Below are positions 8,441-17,864 of a stretch of DNA of 64,000 nucleotides, piece by piece (positions within the stretch are counted from its first letter, which is position 1; each line of letters begins with the position of its first letter). This stretch comes from Symbiodinium natans (taxonomy: Eukaryota > Sar > Dinophyceae > Suessiales > Symbiodiniaceae). A model generated the notes under the pieces. The model ran no database searches, was not told where the DNA came from, and saw only the letters and a program-made list of their open reading frames with translations. The translations under genes and the position numbers were made by a program. The stretch lies in contig CAJNDS010002222.1 in the NCBI GenBank assembly GCA_905221605.1, positions 398,873 through 462,872 of the forward strand, in the 5' to 3' direction.

Positions 8441-8781
8441 AAGAATTAACAAAAGACGAAAAAGGCAGTTTAATATTTAATTATGGTTTTTATGTAATGC
8501 GTGATAAAGGTCTTGATGTTAATAATAAACTAATACAACAAATAACCATATTAGAGGCGTGTGTAAAATCTGAAAAACCAGTTCCAAAACAAATAGTTCC
8601 TTTAAATGAACTAAGGGAACATTTAAGAAACACTGAAAACATATTCCCTGTTCGCAATGCGAGAACAGAAACCACGCTCGGCACTTATGACCTCTCTGAA
8701 ATGATGTTGAATGAGATTGACAAATATGTTGTTGATTATCCTGATGACGCGCTTCAAATATTTCAGTCAAGAATGAAATAA
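8437..8781 (+). CDS. Unknown viral protein, 114 aa
   Basis: Soluble-looking, helix-rich protein (KELTKDEKGSLIF...; NELREHLRNTENIF). No Cys pairs, no membrane segment. It overlaps the previous stop by four bases. Co-transcription with the zinc-finger protein and the following coiled-coil genes suggests a virion or morphogenesis role (inference). Confidence 0.5.
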   Translation: MKELTKDEKGSLIFNYGFYVMRDKGLDVNNKLIQQITILEACVKSEKPVPKQIVPLNELREHLRNTENIFPVRNARTETTLGTYDLSEMMLNEIDKYVVDYPDDALQIFQSRMK

Positions 8782-8817
8782 TTATGAAGAATATTTAATC
8801 TAAATAATATTAATAAT

Positions 8818-9149
8818 ATGAGTATGTTCAAAAGCAAACCAGAGTTCAAAAGGGCACCTGCTGTTGAAAAATATTATGACATAGAGGATACATTCGGAGT
8901 AGCAAGTAGGAGAAAACAAATGGAAGAAATGAAGATGAGAATTGAAGACGCTGAGAATAGAGGCAAAAACATTAAATTAAGAAACGATTGGATACAACAT
9001 CAAAAGAAGAGTATATATCAGGCTAATATCAGGGGCAACTTGAAGACATTAAAAGACAGTTAGAGAGACCTATGATGCCTTTTAGAACGAAAGAGGAACT
9101 GAAAGAGAAACAGAAAGAGTTAAACATGATAATGGCAGAAATAACATAA
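8818..9149 (+). pseudogene. Coiled-coil protein with a late frameshift
   Basis: The frame from ATG 8818 runs 81 codons to a stop at 9063. The -1 frame then continues without a stop to TAA 9147-9149 with the same helical, Lys/Glu-rich character (RTKEELKEKQKEL). The switch point is at the GGGG run 9032-9035. As in the ATPase, one base missing from a homopolymer would explain it. The start follows the typical AATATTAATAAT motif. Function unknown. Confidence 0.5.
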
Positions 9150-9181
9150 TTAGATTTTAATAAAAAATATTAAATCTAATT
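9148..9181. terminator. Hairpin after the coiled-coil gene
   Basis: AATTAGATTT is mirrored by AAATCTAATT around an A-rich centre, with a one-base bulge. The left arm overlaps the TAA at 9147-9149, which supports the longer, frameshifted reading of the preceding gene as the original one. Confidence 0.5.
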
Positions 9182-9191
9182 CCATTTAATA

Positions 9192-10265
9192 ATGATTAAA
9201 ACATTAAAATCAGAGTTGAAATTGAGACCTACCTATGACGAAATGATAGGAATGATAGAGGAACAAGATAAGGAAAACCGACCACCGATTGAGAAGATTA
9301 TTGATAGAAGAGCAACATTATTTCGTAATAATCAGTTCGGCAGTCAGTTTGATAATATTGATTTTTTGGGGTTGAAGAAGCAAGAGGAAGACAGAGCAAA
9401 AGAGGAAGCAAGACTGGCAACATTAAGACACGCTGGAATTAAGGCAGGAGCATCAACAGCATCACTATCAATTCCTTCAATGGGTTTCAATACACCGCCC
9501 GAAGTCTATGAAGTGGATGATGATGAAGAAGGTGATGTTTATGAAATAGACGGTCATAGGTTTAAGATAAGAACCGAACTTGAAGAAGGGTTGAGAAGAC
9601 GAGAACAAGCAAGTCAAACAACAGCGGGAATGGCAAGAAGTGATTTAGACGAAGTCCATACACAGTCAGTGCCAGCAGGCGTGCCTGTTCATTCAATAGC
9701 AACAGATGAAGAAGAAGAAATGCCACCATTAGAGAGTGTTGAAGAAGGAGAAGAAGAAGAGGATTTTGAAGATGATGAAGAAGTGGATGAGACAACATCG
9801 TCAGCAATAAAACATAAAAATACAATAGATTATAACACAAATATAAGTAGATGGCGACATAGGGATGTATCAGTGGATGACATTATGTTTCAACTTTATT
9901 TAAGAGGTATAACATTAGAGAAATCACAGGAGGTTGAAATGGATAGATTGAGAAACAAAGGGAAAGGAAGAACGCCAACCAAAAAGGATTATTTATTGAA
10001 CTTCGTTGAAAAGTTAATTGAGACAGGACAATGGACAGACGAGATTAACGACCAACTGTTGAAGAGCAGGAAAAAGAAATGGGACGAAATGAAGAAGAAA
10101 GGAAAAGGTAAAGGTAGTGGCGGTGCAATAGTTCCTTCGCAACAAGCATCGTCATCATCATCCAGCACACTAAGAGATATTGCTGTAAGTGGTGCAAAAG
10201 CAGGTGTAGAAACATTAGCAAAAGCAGGAGCAACAGCATTAGCAAAATCATTTTTACCAGTATAA
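9192..10265 (+). CDS. Large acidic low-complexity protein with RPTY motif
   Basis: 357 residues. LRPTYDEM occurs near the N terminus, followed by a basic patch and a stretch matched in the next gene. Residues ~105-205 are extremely acidic (EEGEEEEDFEDDEEVDE). A folded-looking segment (~225-290) and a Lys/Gly tail precede an Ala-rich C-terminal helix. It may be a structural or core-scaffold protein. It shares its N-terminal pattern with the gene at 10,360, so the two are probably paralogues. Function unknown. Confidence 0.6.
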   Translation: MIKTLKSELKLRPTYDEMIGMIEEQDKENRPPIEKIIDRRATLFRNNQFGSQFDNIDFLGLKKQEEDRAKEEARLATLRHAGIKAGASTASLSIPSMGFNTPPEVYEVDDDEEGDVYEIDGHRFKIRTELEEGLRRREQASQTTAGMARSDLDEVHTQSVPAGVPVHSIATDEEEEMPPLESVEEGEEEEDFEDDEEVDETTSSAIKHKNTIDYNTNISRWRHRDVSVDDIMFQLYLRGITLEKSQEVEMDRLRNKGKGRTPTKKDYLLNFVEKLIETGQWTDEINDQLLKSRKKKWDEMKKKGKGKGSGGAIVPSQQASSSSSSTLRDIAVSGAKAGVETLAKAGATALAKSFLPV

Positions 10266-10290
10266 AAAAATATCAGTAAATAATATAATG

Positions 10291-10317
10291 TTAAAAATTA
10301 ATCCAATTAATTTTTAA
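10291..10317. terminator. Perfect 12-bp-arm hairpin after the acidic protein gene
   Basis: TTAAAAATTAAT (10291-10302) and its exact inverse (10306-10317) flank a 3-base loop, 26 bases past the stop. Confidence 0.55.
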
Positions 10318-10359
10318 TATTAATAATTTTTATTTTCGTGTAGATAATAATAACTATCA

Positions 10360-11163
10360 ATGCTGAGACGGCGCCCAACTTATGAAGAAATATTAAAGGA
10401 AGCAATGACATCAAGATTAAGAATACTACCAGAACGACAAAAGAGAACACAGCAAGGTATATTTATAGACGATGTTGATTTTAATGACTTTGATTTAAGC
10501 AGATACGATAGAAAAGAAATAGCATCAAATAACCCAGAGAAGGGAACGCAAACAGATTTATTTGATAATCGGTCTTCAACTGAAACGAGTGAAAGTATGA
10601 AATCATTAGAGAAAGAATATACACAAAGCATTGAAGTAGAAAGCGAACCGACCCAAGCGAGAGAACCAGACACAGAGAGAGAAGAACCCGAAAGACAGCG
10701 CGGGAAATCAATGATTCATAGATTGTATGATGCTATGTTTGGCGAGGACGAATATAAAGAAGAACGAGAAGAACTGCGAAATAGAAGGCAACAAATAGAG
10801 CAAGAAGAAGAACAAATACAAGAACAAATAGAAGAAGAAAAAGACGCTTCGTCAGATGCCTCGCGAGGCTCTCGCGACTTACCAATGAATGTTAAAAAAT
10901 CTTACCAGCCTTCTTCATCCTCATCATCAAGTTCAAGGAGAAGTTCAACAAATAGAAGTGTGTTACTTCCTATTGAAGAAAACGCATTAAGCGAACATAT
11001 CCATTCTTCACCGCCAGTTTCAGTTCAAAGTTCAATACAGAGCAATAGAACAATTGAATATGTGGAAGAGCAGACGCCTCCACAAAGCATAATAAGTTCT
11101 CGTAGAAGTCAAGAAACAATAGAATATATAAGAAGTAGAAGTTCGCGAAGCACTTCAACATAA
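10360..11163 (+). CDS. Ser/Glu/Arg-rich protein, paralogue of the preceding gene
   Basis: 267 residues starting MLRRRPTYEEIL. The RPTY[DE]E box and a following RxxxFxxxxxFxxxDF-like stretch match the preceding gene. The rest is low complexity: a Glu/Gln coiled coil (~130-160) and Ser/Arg-rich tracts (~185-200 and the C terminus) that could be phosphorylated or bind DNA. It probably arose by duplication within the virus. Function unknown. Confidence 0.6.
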   Translation: MLRRRPTYEEILKEAMTSRLRILPERQKRTQQGIFIDDVDFNDFDLSRYDRKEIASNNPEKGTQTDLFDNRSSTETSESMKSLEKEYTQSIEVESEPTQAREPDTEREEPERQRGKSMIHRLYDAMFGEDEYKEEREELRNRRQQIEQEEEQIQEQIEEEKDASSDASRGSRDLPMNVKKSYQPSSSSSSSSRRSSTNRSVLLPIEENALSEHIHSSPPVSVQSSIQSNRTIEYVEEQTPPQSIISSRRSQETIEYIRSRSSRSTST

Positions 11164-11196
11164 AAATATAATTTTGAAAATGAAGGTTAAAAATAG

Positions 11197-11220
11197 TTCA
11201 TTATTTAAATAAATAATGAA
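11197..11220. terminator. Perfect 10-bp-arm hairpin between convergent genes
   Basis: TTCATTATTT and its exact inverse surround AAAT. It sits between the stops at 11163 (+) and 11231 (-), so one hairpin could end both transcripts. Confidence 0.55.
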
Positions 11221-11230
11221 GTATTAGTGT

Positions 11231-11479
11231 CTATTTCTTAATCGGCACTTCGGCATTTACATACATAGGCTGTTGTTTGTTTTCGGCGGATTTCCCTGTC
11301 TTGGTATAGTATCGGTTCTTTTCACGCTGTCGCCTTTTCTCCATATAGTCAGGTTCGTTTCGCTTCCTCATTTCGTAAAATAGTTTATTGTAGAGCGACA
11401 GTTGTTCCCTGACCTGTTCAAAGGTAAGAGTGTTTAACAGTTCATCAATATCGGTTTTAGAGATTTTTGCGCTTGACAT
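11231..11479 (-). CDS. Small basic coiled-coil protein
   Basis: 82 residues. The N-terminal half is a helix (DIDELLNTLTFEQVREQLSLYNKLFYEMRKR); the middle has a run of basic residues (EKRRQREKNRYYTK), reminiscent of a bZIP-like basic region in reverse order. It is divergent from the polymerase-helicase gene. It could be a regulator or a DNA-binding accessory protein (inference). Confidence 0.5.
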   Translation of the reverse strand: MSSAKISKTDIDELLNTLTFEQVREQLSLYNKLFYEMRKRNEPDYMEKRRQREKNRYYTKTGKSAENKQQPMYVNAEVPIKK

Positions 11480-11590
11480 TTCTTATGTTAAATATCTAAG
11501 GTAATATGTCTTTAAGTCATTTTTTAAAGCGATGTATGGACAAACTCTTTTAAAGACTTGAAAACTTATAATTATAATATCAAAAAATTT

Positions 11591-14500
11591 ATGACCAAAA
11601 AACTTATAAAGAATTATGTAAAAAATCTACAAAGCCTTAGAGACGCCCAGCGTGGCAAAGTATCTAACCAAACACTTACCAAAATTAATAATGTGGTTGA
11701 TTTATACGAAGACCGTAAAATATCACAATTTACTACTGCACTTAACCTGATTAACGGGATGACAATGGGAAGCGAAAAATCAAAACAAAAAGGGTTAAAA
11801 CAATATGAGAAGGCAGTTGCCAAATACGAAACCGCAGAACCCATAACCGAGCGAATGAAGAATACACCCGCCAAAGCACGAGAAGTTAAAAAGGAAAAGG
11901 AAGCAGAAAGGGGGAAACAGCAAGTCCTGCGCAGGATTAGGCAGAAAATGGCAGTAAGGAAGATTTCAAACAAAGCCTCCGAAAAAGTGTTTGGCAATAA
12001 GAAGCAGTATATGGTTTCGTATATGCTGTTCTCAGTTGAGCCCAGAATCAGCAAAAAAGTAGCATTTAAAGTTAATGGTGTTTCATTCTACCCATTGCTG
12101 ACAAATCCAGCAGTTAGAACAGCAAACATCAAGTCTAATGATTTTATAGAAGGGTTGGTAAAACGCAAAATCACAACAATGTGGGATAAATATTTGTTTA
12201 AGAAAGTGATGATGGTTATGGGCACAGACGAGAATTTTCGCTCACAAATGCAATCGTTAGAATATGTAGATGCCATCAGGATAGAGAAAGTGGAGGAGGT
12301 AGATGAAAAGGACGAGCATAAAACCCCCACTGCCAGAAACCTACGAAATGCCCAAAACATCAGCATCTACAACAGGTATGTAGAAACTGAGATAAACACA
12401 GACTATATGACAGTCAAAGAGGCAATCGCGAAAGAAAACTACCGCGAAAATGAATGCTGGATAAATGCGCTTACCGACCACTATAAGGAAACACTTATGA
12501 GACAAAAAAGGGGCTCGTTAGCAAAACCAGCATTGACAAGGGAAAGGGTGCTGGAAATGTTAGGGATGACCGAGGAGGGGTTCGTAGAAAAAGGGGCGAG
12601 TATAATGCAAATGGAGCATATATTTAAGGAGTACAACATACCTGCGAGAATATTCGATTTTAACTGTAATCTGATTTACAAGCGCGACCCCACCAAAAGC
12701 ATAAACAATGTCCGAACCTTTAACGGATTAGTCAAAGGCAACCACATATATGTCATCAACAACGACCTTAAAAATTTGAAGGACGTTATGCACAAAACTC
12801 ACGATATGCAAGTTAAGGTCAGTGATAATTATCACATAGACGACCGAAAGAAACCGATAAAGTGCAAGATGATAGATAATATTAATGACCTACTTAAACT
12901 CACAGATGAAGAGGATTATACCTTAATCCACAGAGACAACGACTTACCAAAACTGCTACACGACTTCAAGCAGTCGGGTTACGAGCCCTTTGTGAAATAC
13001 CAAGCAGGGACTATATCGGAACTCAAAGTGAGATGGAAATACAAAAAATTAAACAAAACAATAAACTACACCATCAAATCACAAAATATGAATCACAACA
13101 AGATTGATGAGGACGTGGTTGTATCAAGTGAGAGGGTGCATAACAGAACCAGCAAGGCAATGTTCGCAATGAATAAGAAAATATTTAACGAAGCGCATAA
13201 GTCGCATTATAACGAGGTTGATGTGCAGGTGCTGGACGAGTGTAGAACGGTTGTTCCGACAGGGTTGCTTTGCAAAAACGAGGGCGAGAAACTGACCGAA
13301 ATAGACCTAAACAAAGCATTTACAAAAGCATTTACCAACATAGTTAAAATACCGGTGTTTAGGCAGTTTGATATATGGAAGCCTTATAAAAACGAAGACA
13401 TAAACGCAATGCCATCACTAACCCTGTTTATGGTGGAGAACGCTGGTTCAAATATGTATTTTAATAAGAAGCATAACCTCATTTACGGCAAGTATCTTAG
13501 GAAAATAATGGCACGAGGCATTAAACCAAAAATACTGTATTTAAAACCGCCTTCGCACATACACAAGGTAGATTACAAAAAAATCGTTGATGACCTGTGG
13601 GCAACTAACATAAGCAAGGACGAGCACCAAAACAAACAAATAAAAAAGTTAATTGCCAATATCAACTTCGGACTGTTAGAGAAGTCGCGCAACAAGGCAC
13701 AAAGGAGCAGGATGTTTGAAACACTGGACGAGGCAATGTATTATCAAAAACTGTATGGAGGAAGAGTTTATGCAATAGACGAGGCACAGGACGATTATAC
13801 ATACACACCCTTAACTGATGAAATTAAAGGCAGTATAACAGAGTGGGATTTTGAAGATGACTTCTTTATGACTGGCGACGGTGTTTTGGAACGGTTTGCT
13901 GTGGTAGATGGTCAGATACATATACAGGAGGATTGCAGGAAATATGTTTCAAAGTATTATATCTTAAATGTGTCAGACGAGAGGACTTTAAGCAATGGAT
14001 TTCGGATGATTAAAGAACTTCTGTTGCAAGACCATAATTATAGAATGTTTGATGCACATAACCTTTTAACCGGTAATGGTATTAACGTATATAGTGTAAA
14101 AGCCGATGCTATGACCATTAAAACCTCGGACTTGGACAAGGCGAGGGAGATACTCAAATTTGGCACTGTAATCGGCGAATGGAGAGCAGAACAGAATAAG
14201 GTAATTAGGTTGCCGGAGCAGAACCGAAAAATAATGTTTAATCAACTGATTAATATACCGAAACAGGTAAATGAAAAAACACATATAAAGGATGAATGGG
14301 ACACCGAAACCATTATCAAGCAAATAAAAGAAGAAACAGGAGGTCAATGCTTAATTAAGGGCAAGGTAGGTGGCACGGGTAAGAGTTATATAGGCGAGTA
14401 TTTTCAGAAACTAAATCATAATGTGCTGTTCGTCGTGCCCACTAACCAGTTGTCGCAGGAGAAGGAGAATCAAGCAATAACCCTCAACAAGATTTTTAGT

Positions 14501-15619
14501 GTTCCTATGGAGAAAGGCGAAGAACTGCCGATATTTGACCATTCGCCTTTTGATGTAATCGTGTTTGATGAGGTGTATATGGCATCTATGTATATGCTAA
14601 ATAAGATTAGACTGTTTGTAAAGAACAACCCCGATAAAATCATTATAGCAACCGGTGATACGAAGCAACTGCCACCCATAGAGGATATGACCAACTGCCA
14701 AAACAAAGAGGCTTATAGCAACCACTGTTTAGATGTCATCTTCACACACCACATCTTTTTGGAAATATCCAAAAGGGCGAAGGACGAAGACAACAGGAGA
14801 ACAGTAAATGATATGTATAATGATTTTTGGGTTCATCGACTGGGACTAAACGAGTTGATAAAGAAATACTTTAAGACGACCAATGATGTAATGGCATCAA
14901 CATATAACATAGCATACACCAACAAGAGGTGCGCGGATGTTTCAAAAACGGTTAGACAAAGGTTAGGTAAAAAAACGCACTATGAAATAGGTGAAGTGTT
15001 AGTGTGCAGGTTATATAAGAAAATAGGGGGTAAAAGAATCAATGTGAATTTTAGGTATAAAATCAAAGGTGTTAATAAAGGCAACTATCTACTGGAAAAC
15101 ATAAAGAGTTTAGAACAATGCACGGTGGATAGAGAGACCATAGAGAAGCATTTTAGATATAATTACTGTATCACCTGCCATTCGGCGCAGGGTGCTACAA
15201 TCAAAGATACAATAACAATACACGAGTGGCAATCACCATTAGTTAGTAGAGAGTGGCTTTGGACAGCGATTACTCGCTGTGATGATTTTAATAAGGTGTT
15301 GTTTTTTGAGAGTGATGCCTTTGAAAAGGAAATGGATAAACAAATGATAACGGATTATTTTCAGAACAAGGTGGAAGGGTATAAACAACAAGACAGGAAA
15401 GCAAACAGGGAAATAAATGATGATATGTATATTAATGAGATGTGGTGTTTAAAACGGATGAAGGGCAATTGCCAAAAATGTGGTGTGAAATTTGAATTTA
15501 ACACTAAAAAGGGCAAATTATGTTCTAACTTTACTGCACAAAGGGTGGATAATCAGCGTTCGCATGAAATTGATAATACAGTCGCCTTTTGCGTGTATTG
15601 TAATTGTAGTGCTCATTAA
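11591..15619 (+). CDS. Polymerase-like / SF1 helicase fusion with C-terminal zinc domain
   Basis: 1342 residues from the first ATG (11591). The N-terminal ~250 residues are basic. Around 290-400 is a module with NECWINAL...HIYVIN. A polymerase-B-like core follows: EIDLNKAF (Asp572, motif A), KLIANINFG (about 687-694, motif B) and VKADAMTI (Asp839, motif-C-like but without the usual DTD). Then comes an SF1 helicase: Walker A GGTGKS (Lys931), FDEVYM (II), ATGDTKQLPP (III), TCHSAQGAT (V) and TAITRC (VI), closest in style to RecD/Pif1. The end is a CQKC...CVYC treble-clef/HNH-like zinc domain. It is the likely replication protein, next to a nuclease and the integrase. Helicase certain; polymerase activity less so. 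Confidence 0.8.
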   Translation: MTKKLIKNYVKNLQSLRDAQRGKVSNQTLTKINNVVDLYEDRKISQFTTALNLINGMTMGSEKSKQKGLKQYEKAVAKYETAEPITERMKNTPAKAREVKKEKEAERGKQQVLRRIRQKMAVRKISNKASEKVFGNKKQYMVSYMLFSVEPRISKKVAFKVNGVSFYPLLTNPAVRTANIKSNDFIEGLVKRKITTMWDKYLFKKVMMVMGTDENFRSQMQSLEYVDAIRIEKVEEVDEKDEHKTPTARNLRNAQNISIYNRYVETEINTDYMTVKEAIAKENYRENECWINALTDHYKETLMRQKRGSLAKPALTRERVLEMLGMTEEGFVEKGASIMQMEHIFKEYNIPARIFDFNCNLIYKRDPTKSINNVRTFNGLVKGNHIYVINNDLKNLKDVMHKTHDMQVKVSDNYHIDDRKKPIKCKMIDNINDLLKLTDEEDYTLIHRDNDLPKLLHDFKQSGYEPFVKYQAGTISELKVRWKYKKLNKTINYTIKSQNMNHNKIDEDVVVSSERVHNRTSKAMFAMNKKIFNEAHKSHYNEVDVQVLDECRTVVPTGLLCKNEGEKLTEIDLNKAFTKAFTNIVKIPVFRQFDIWKPYKNEDINAMPSLTLFMVENAGSNMYFNKKHNLIYGKYLRKIMARGIKPKILYLKPPSHIHKVDYKKIVDDLWATNISKDEHQNKQIKKLIANINFGLLEKSRNKAQRSRMFETLDEAMYYQKLYGGRVYAIDEAQDDYTYTPLTDEIKGSITEWDFEDDFFMTGDGVLERFAVVDGQIHIQEDCRKYVSKYYILNVSDERTLSNGFRMIKELLLQDHNYRMFDAHNLLTGNGINVYSVKADAMTIKTSDLDKAREILKFGTVIGEWRAEQNKVIRLPEQNRKIMFNQLINIPKQVNEKTHIKDEWDTETIIKQIKEETGGQCLIKGKVGGTGKSYIGEYFQKLNHNVLFVVPTNQLSQEKENQAITLNKIFSVPMEKGEELPIFDHSPFDVIVFDEVYMASMYMLNKIRLFVKNNPDKIIIATGDTKQLPPIEDMTNCQNKEAYSNHCLDVIFTHHIFLEISKRAKDEDNRRTVNDMYNDFWVHRLGLNELIKKYFKTTNDVMASTYNIAYTNKRCADVSKTVRQRLGKKTHYEIGEVLVCRLYKKIGGKRINVNFRYKIKGVNKGNYLLENIKSLEQCTVDRETIEKHFRYNYCITCHSAQGATIKDTITIHEWQSPLVSREWLWTAITRCDDFNKVLFFESDAFEKEMDKQMITDYFQNKVEGYKQQDRKANREINDDMYINEMWCLKRMKGNCQKCGVKFEFNTKKGKLCSNFTAQRVDNQRSHEIDNTVAFCVYCNCSAH

Positions 15620-15658
15620 AAGGGTTTAAAGATAAGATAAGTATAGATAAATAGGGAG

Positions 15659-16207
15659 ATGAATAAATATCAAAATGGAAAGATTTATAAGATAGTTGAT
15701 GTAGGCTATAACAAATGTTATATCGGTTCTACCTGCGAAAGTTTAAGTCAAAGAATGGCAAGACATCGTTATTCATACGAAAGGCATTCGGCAGGAAAGT
15801 ATGGAAAAATACAAGTGTTTGATTTGTTTGATGAGTTTGGCATTGAAAACTGCAAAATAGAATTGGTGGAGCATTGTGCTTGTAATTCAAGAGAGGAGTT
15901 ATTAAAATGCGAGGGTTCGCATATCAGGAACAGTGAATGTGTCAATAAAAAGCATTTAGGCAGAACAAAAAAAGAATACCGCGAAGAAGAGCACGAATAC
16001 ATACAATTTCAGCAGGCGATTTACAAAGAACTACACCCTGACAAAATCAAGGAGCAACAACACAAAAAATACTTGAAATTGAAAGACAAGTTGTTTGAGC
16101 CAAAACTGTGTGGATGCGGAAAACAATATACACCTCATCATTTTAAACGACACGAAAAATCACAAAAACATCAAAATTATTTGAAGGGATTAAAAGAAGA
16201 AAAATAA
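15659..16207 (+). CDS. GIY-YIG endonuclease with C-terminal zinc finger, second copy
   Basis: 182 residues. KIY (8-10) and YIGST (21-25) mark the core, then LSQRMARHR and a conserved Glu (KCEGSHIR). The tail CGCGKQYTPHHFKRHEKSQKHQ is the same finger as in the copy at 5,715. It lies 39 bases after the polymerase-helicase gene and 16 bases before the integrase, so it belongs to the replication/integration cluster. Resolution of DNA junctions or homing are both possible. Confidence 0.85.
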   Translation: MNKYQNGKIYKIVDVGYNKCYIGSTCESLSQRMARHRYSYERHSAGKYGKIQVFDLFDEFGIENCKIELVEHCACNSREELLKCEGSHIRNSECVNKKHLGRTKKEYREEEHEYIQFQQAIYKELHPDKIKEQQHKKYLKLKDKLFEPKLCGCGKQYTPHHFKRHEKSQKHQNYLKGLKEEK

Positions 16208-16223
16208 TATCTTGTTTATTATA

Positions 16224-17138
16224 ATGAGTTCTAAACAAGATATTATACGCAGTATTTATTTTGACCGCTCCGGTTTCGGGAGTAGGGCAACTACACTTAA
16301 AGACAGTAAGGAAAAGGATGCCAGTATTACAAAGGATGATGTTGAGGAGTTCTTTACAAAGAATGTTGAAGAGAAGAGGAAGATGAGAGGTGAGAATTCG
16401 TATATACCTCCACATAGTTTCTTTGAGTTCCAATTTGATTTGTTCTTTATAAATGATATTCCTGACCAAAAATTTAATGCAGGGGCGTTAATAATAGATG
16501 TTTTTTCAAAATTTATGGTTGTAGTGCCAATTAAAAGCACAAAAGAAGGTGATGTAGCAAGTGGTTTAATTGAATGCTTAAACAAAACGGGTGGAAAGCC
16601 AAAACTTCTATATACCGATGATGAACCTGCTTTAAGTTCAAACTCAATTCAGCAATATTTAAAAGAAGAGAATATAAAACATCACCGAACCAGAGGGCGC
16701 GCAAATTTTGCTGAGAGAGCCATACGAACAATTAAAGATGCCCTGTATAAGCGAGTTGAAGCCGATGAAAAGAAAGGAAAAACGAATATTCAATGGACAG
16801 ATTATATATTTGAGATATTATTAACATATAATAACAAAAAAGTTCATTCAACAACCGGATTTACGCCGTCCCAAGCAAAACTCCCTAAAAATGAATTCGC
16901 CGTTAAATTACATATTAATTTAAATGCTAAACGAACACGTATGTATCCAGAATTGAGTGTTAATGATGAGGTCAAGGTTATGCGTAAAAAAGGCATTAGT
17001 GAAAAGGAACGTTCAAGTCATTGGTTGAAAAATAAACAAACAATCACTAAAATAGACCAAAAATTAGGTCAAAAATTTTATTATTTAGATAATGAAAATA
17101 GGCGGTCTTATTTACGGCACGAGTTGCTAAAAGTATGA
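16224..17138 (+). CDS. INT: Retroviral-type (rve) integrase
   Basis: 304 residues from ATG 16224. The RNase H-fold core has Asp72 (FQFDLFF), Asp132 (YTDDEPAL) and Glu164 (FAERAIRTIK), the DDE triad with about 31 residues between the last two, as in polinton and retroelement integrases. STTGFTPSQA and a beta-rich C-terminal domain (chromodomain/SH3-like position, ~225-304) follow. An N-terminal HHCC zinc finger is not obvious. It would insert the viral genome and make a short target duplication, which cannot be checked because the left end is missing. Confidence 0.9.
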   Translation: MSSKQDIIRSIYFDRSGFGSRATTLKDSKEKDASITKDDVEEFFTKNVEEKRKMRGENSYIPPHSFFEFQFDLFFINDIPDQKFNAGALIIDVFSKFMVVVPIKSTKEGDVASGLIECLNKTGGKPKLLYTDDEPALSSNSIQQYLKEENIKHHRTRGRANFAERAIRTIKDALYKRVEADEKKGKTNIQWTDYIFEILLTYNNKKVHSTTGFTPSQAKLPKNEFAVKLHINLNAKRTRMYPELSVNDEVKVMRKKGISEKERSSHWLKNKQTITKIDQKLGQKFYYLDNENRRSYLRHELLKV

Positions 17139-17157
17139 GCAAGACAGCGCGTGTGGG

Positions 17158-17289
17158 AAATTCAGTGGCAGAATTTAGTAAATTCAGTGGCAGAATTTAG
17201 TAAATTCAGAGGCAGAATTTAGTAAATTCAGTGGCAGAATTTAGTAAATTCAGTGGCAGAATTTAGTAAATTCAGTGGCAGAATTTACT
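17158..17289 (+). repeat. Six tandem 22-bp repeats
   Basis: The unit begins AAATTCAGTGGC and ends AGAATTTAGT. AAATTC and GAATTT within the unit are inverted, so each copy can fold. Copy 3 has one change (GAGG for GTGG) and the last copy ends TACT. Confidence 0.9.
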
Positions 17290-17359
17290 AAATGCGGGGT
17301 CTGCATTTAGGAAATGCGGGGACAGCATACGCGAAATGTGCCCCCTCTGTGTTGCGTTC

Positions 17360-17481
17360 GGTAAAACATTTACCGGAGACGGTAAAACATTTACCAGAGA
17401 CGGTAAAACTTTTACCGAACCCTTGTTTTAGCAGGAAAATACCGTGGTAAAGCATTTACCGGAGGCGGTAAAACATTTACG
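17360..17481. repeat. Five GGTAAA-N3-TTTACC hairpin repeats
   Basis: Near-palindromes GGTAAAACATTTACC (with minor variants ACT, GCA) recur five times over about 120 bases; the last lacks its final C. The half-site GGTAAA reappears on both sides of the next gene (17801-17821 and 18380-18435). They may be binding sites for a viral protein. Confidence 0.75.
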
Positions 17482-17494
17482 CGTGTCAGCCGGT

Positions 17495-17601
17495 TGTGTG
17501 CTCACGGTGGTGTGTGTCACGGTAGTGTGTGCTCACAGTGGTGTGTGTCACAGTGGTGTGTGTCACGGTAGTGTGTGCTCACAGTGGTGTGTGTTCGCTG
17601 T
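17495..17601. repeat. GT-rich minisatellite
   Basis: Alternating units of GTGTGCTCAC and GTGTGTCAC with GGTAGT/AGTGGT spacers, seven or so copies. Non-coding. Confidence 0.7.
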
Positions 17602-17864
17602 TCGTTAGTGGAATTTTCTACCAGCACCCCACAAGTAGGTTCATAATTTTATACATAATAAATCATACAAGGGTGCCACAGCAATGCTCTGGCAGGCAGT
17701 GTTTCAACACTGCGTGCCACAAGTAAGTTCGCTGATTAGGTAATCGGGGAGTTCTTTGGTAGTTTTGGTATAGGGGTATTCGTTTGAGGTGACGAGGTGG
17801 TAAATAGATGATTTGTGGTAAAGCGTCTGGACTTAAAGACAAGTCAAGAATATATTATGAGATT

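Larger units (their letters stand above)
17139..17864. other. Non-coding, repeat-rich end region of the virus
   Basis: No convincing gene. It contains, in order, six 22-bp tandem repeats, five GGTAAA-N3-TTTACC hairpins, a GTGTG-rich minisatellite and a short AT-rich lead-in to the last zinc-finger gene. Density of repeats and distance from the core genes suggest a terminal or replication-control region (inference). Confidence 0.6.

Noticed and set aside
17158-17601. Possible CRISPR array
   Set aside because: The 22-bp units are directly tandem with no unique spacers, and the setting is a eukaryotic virus.
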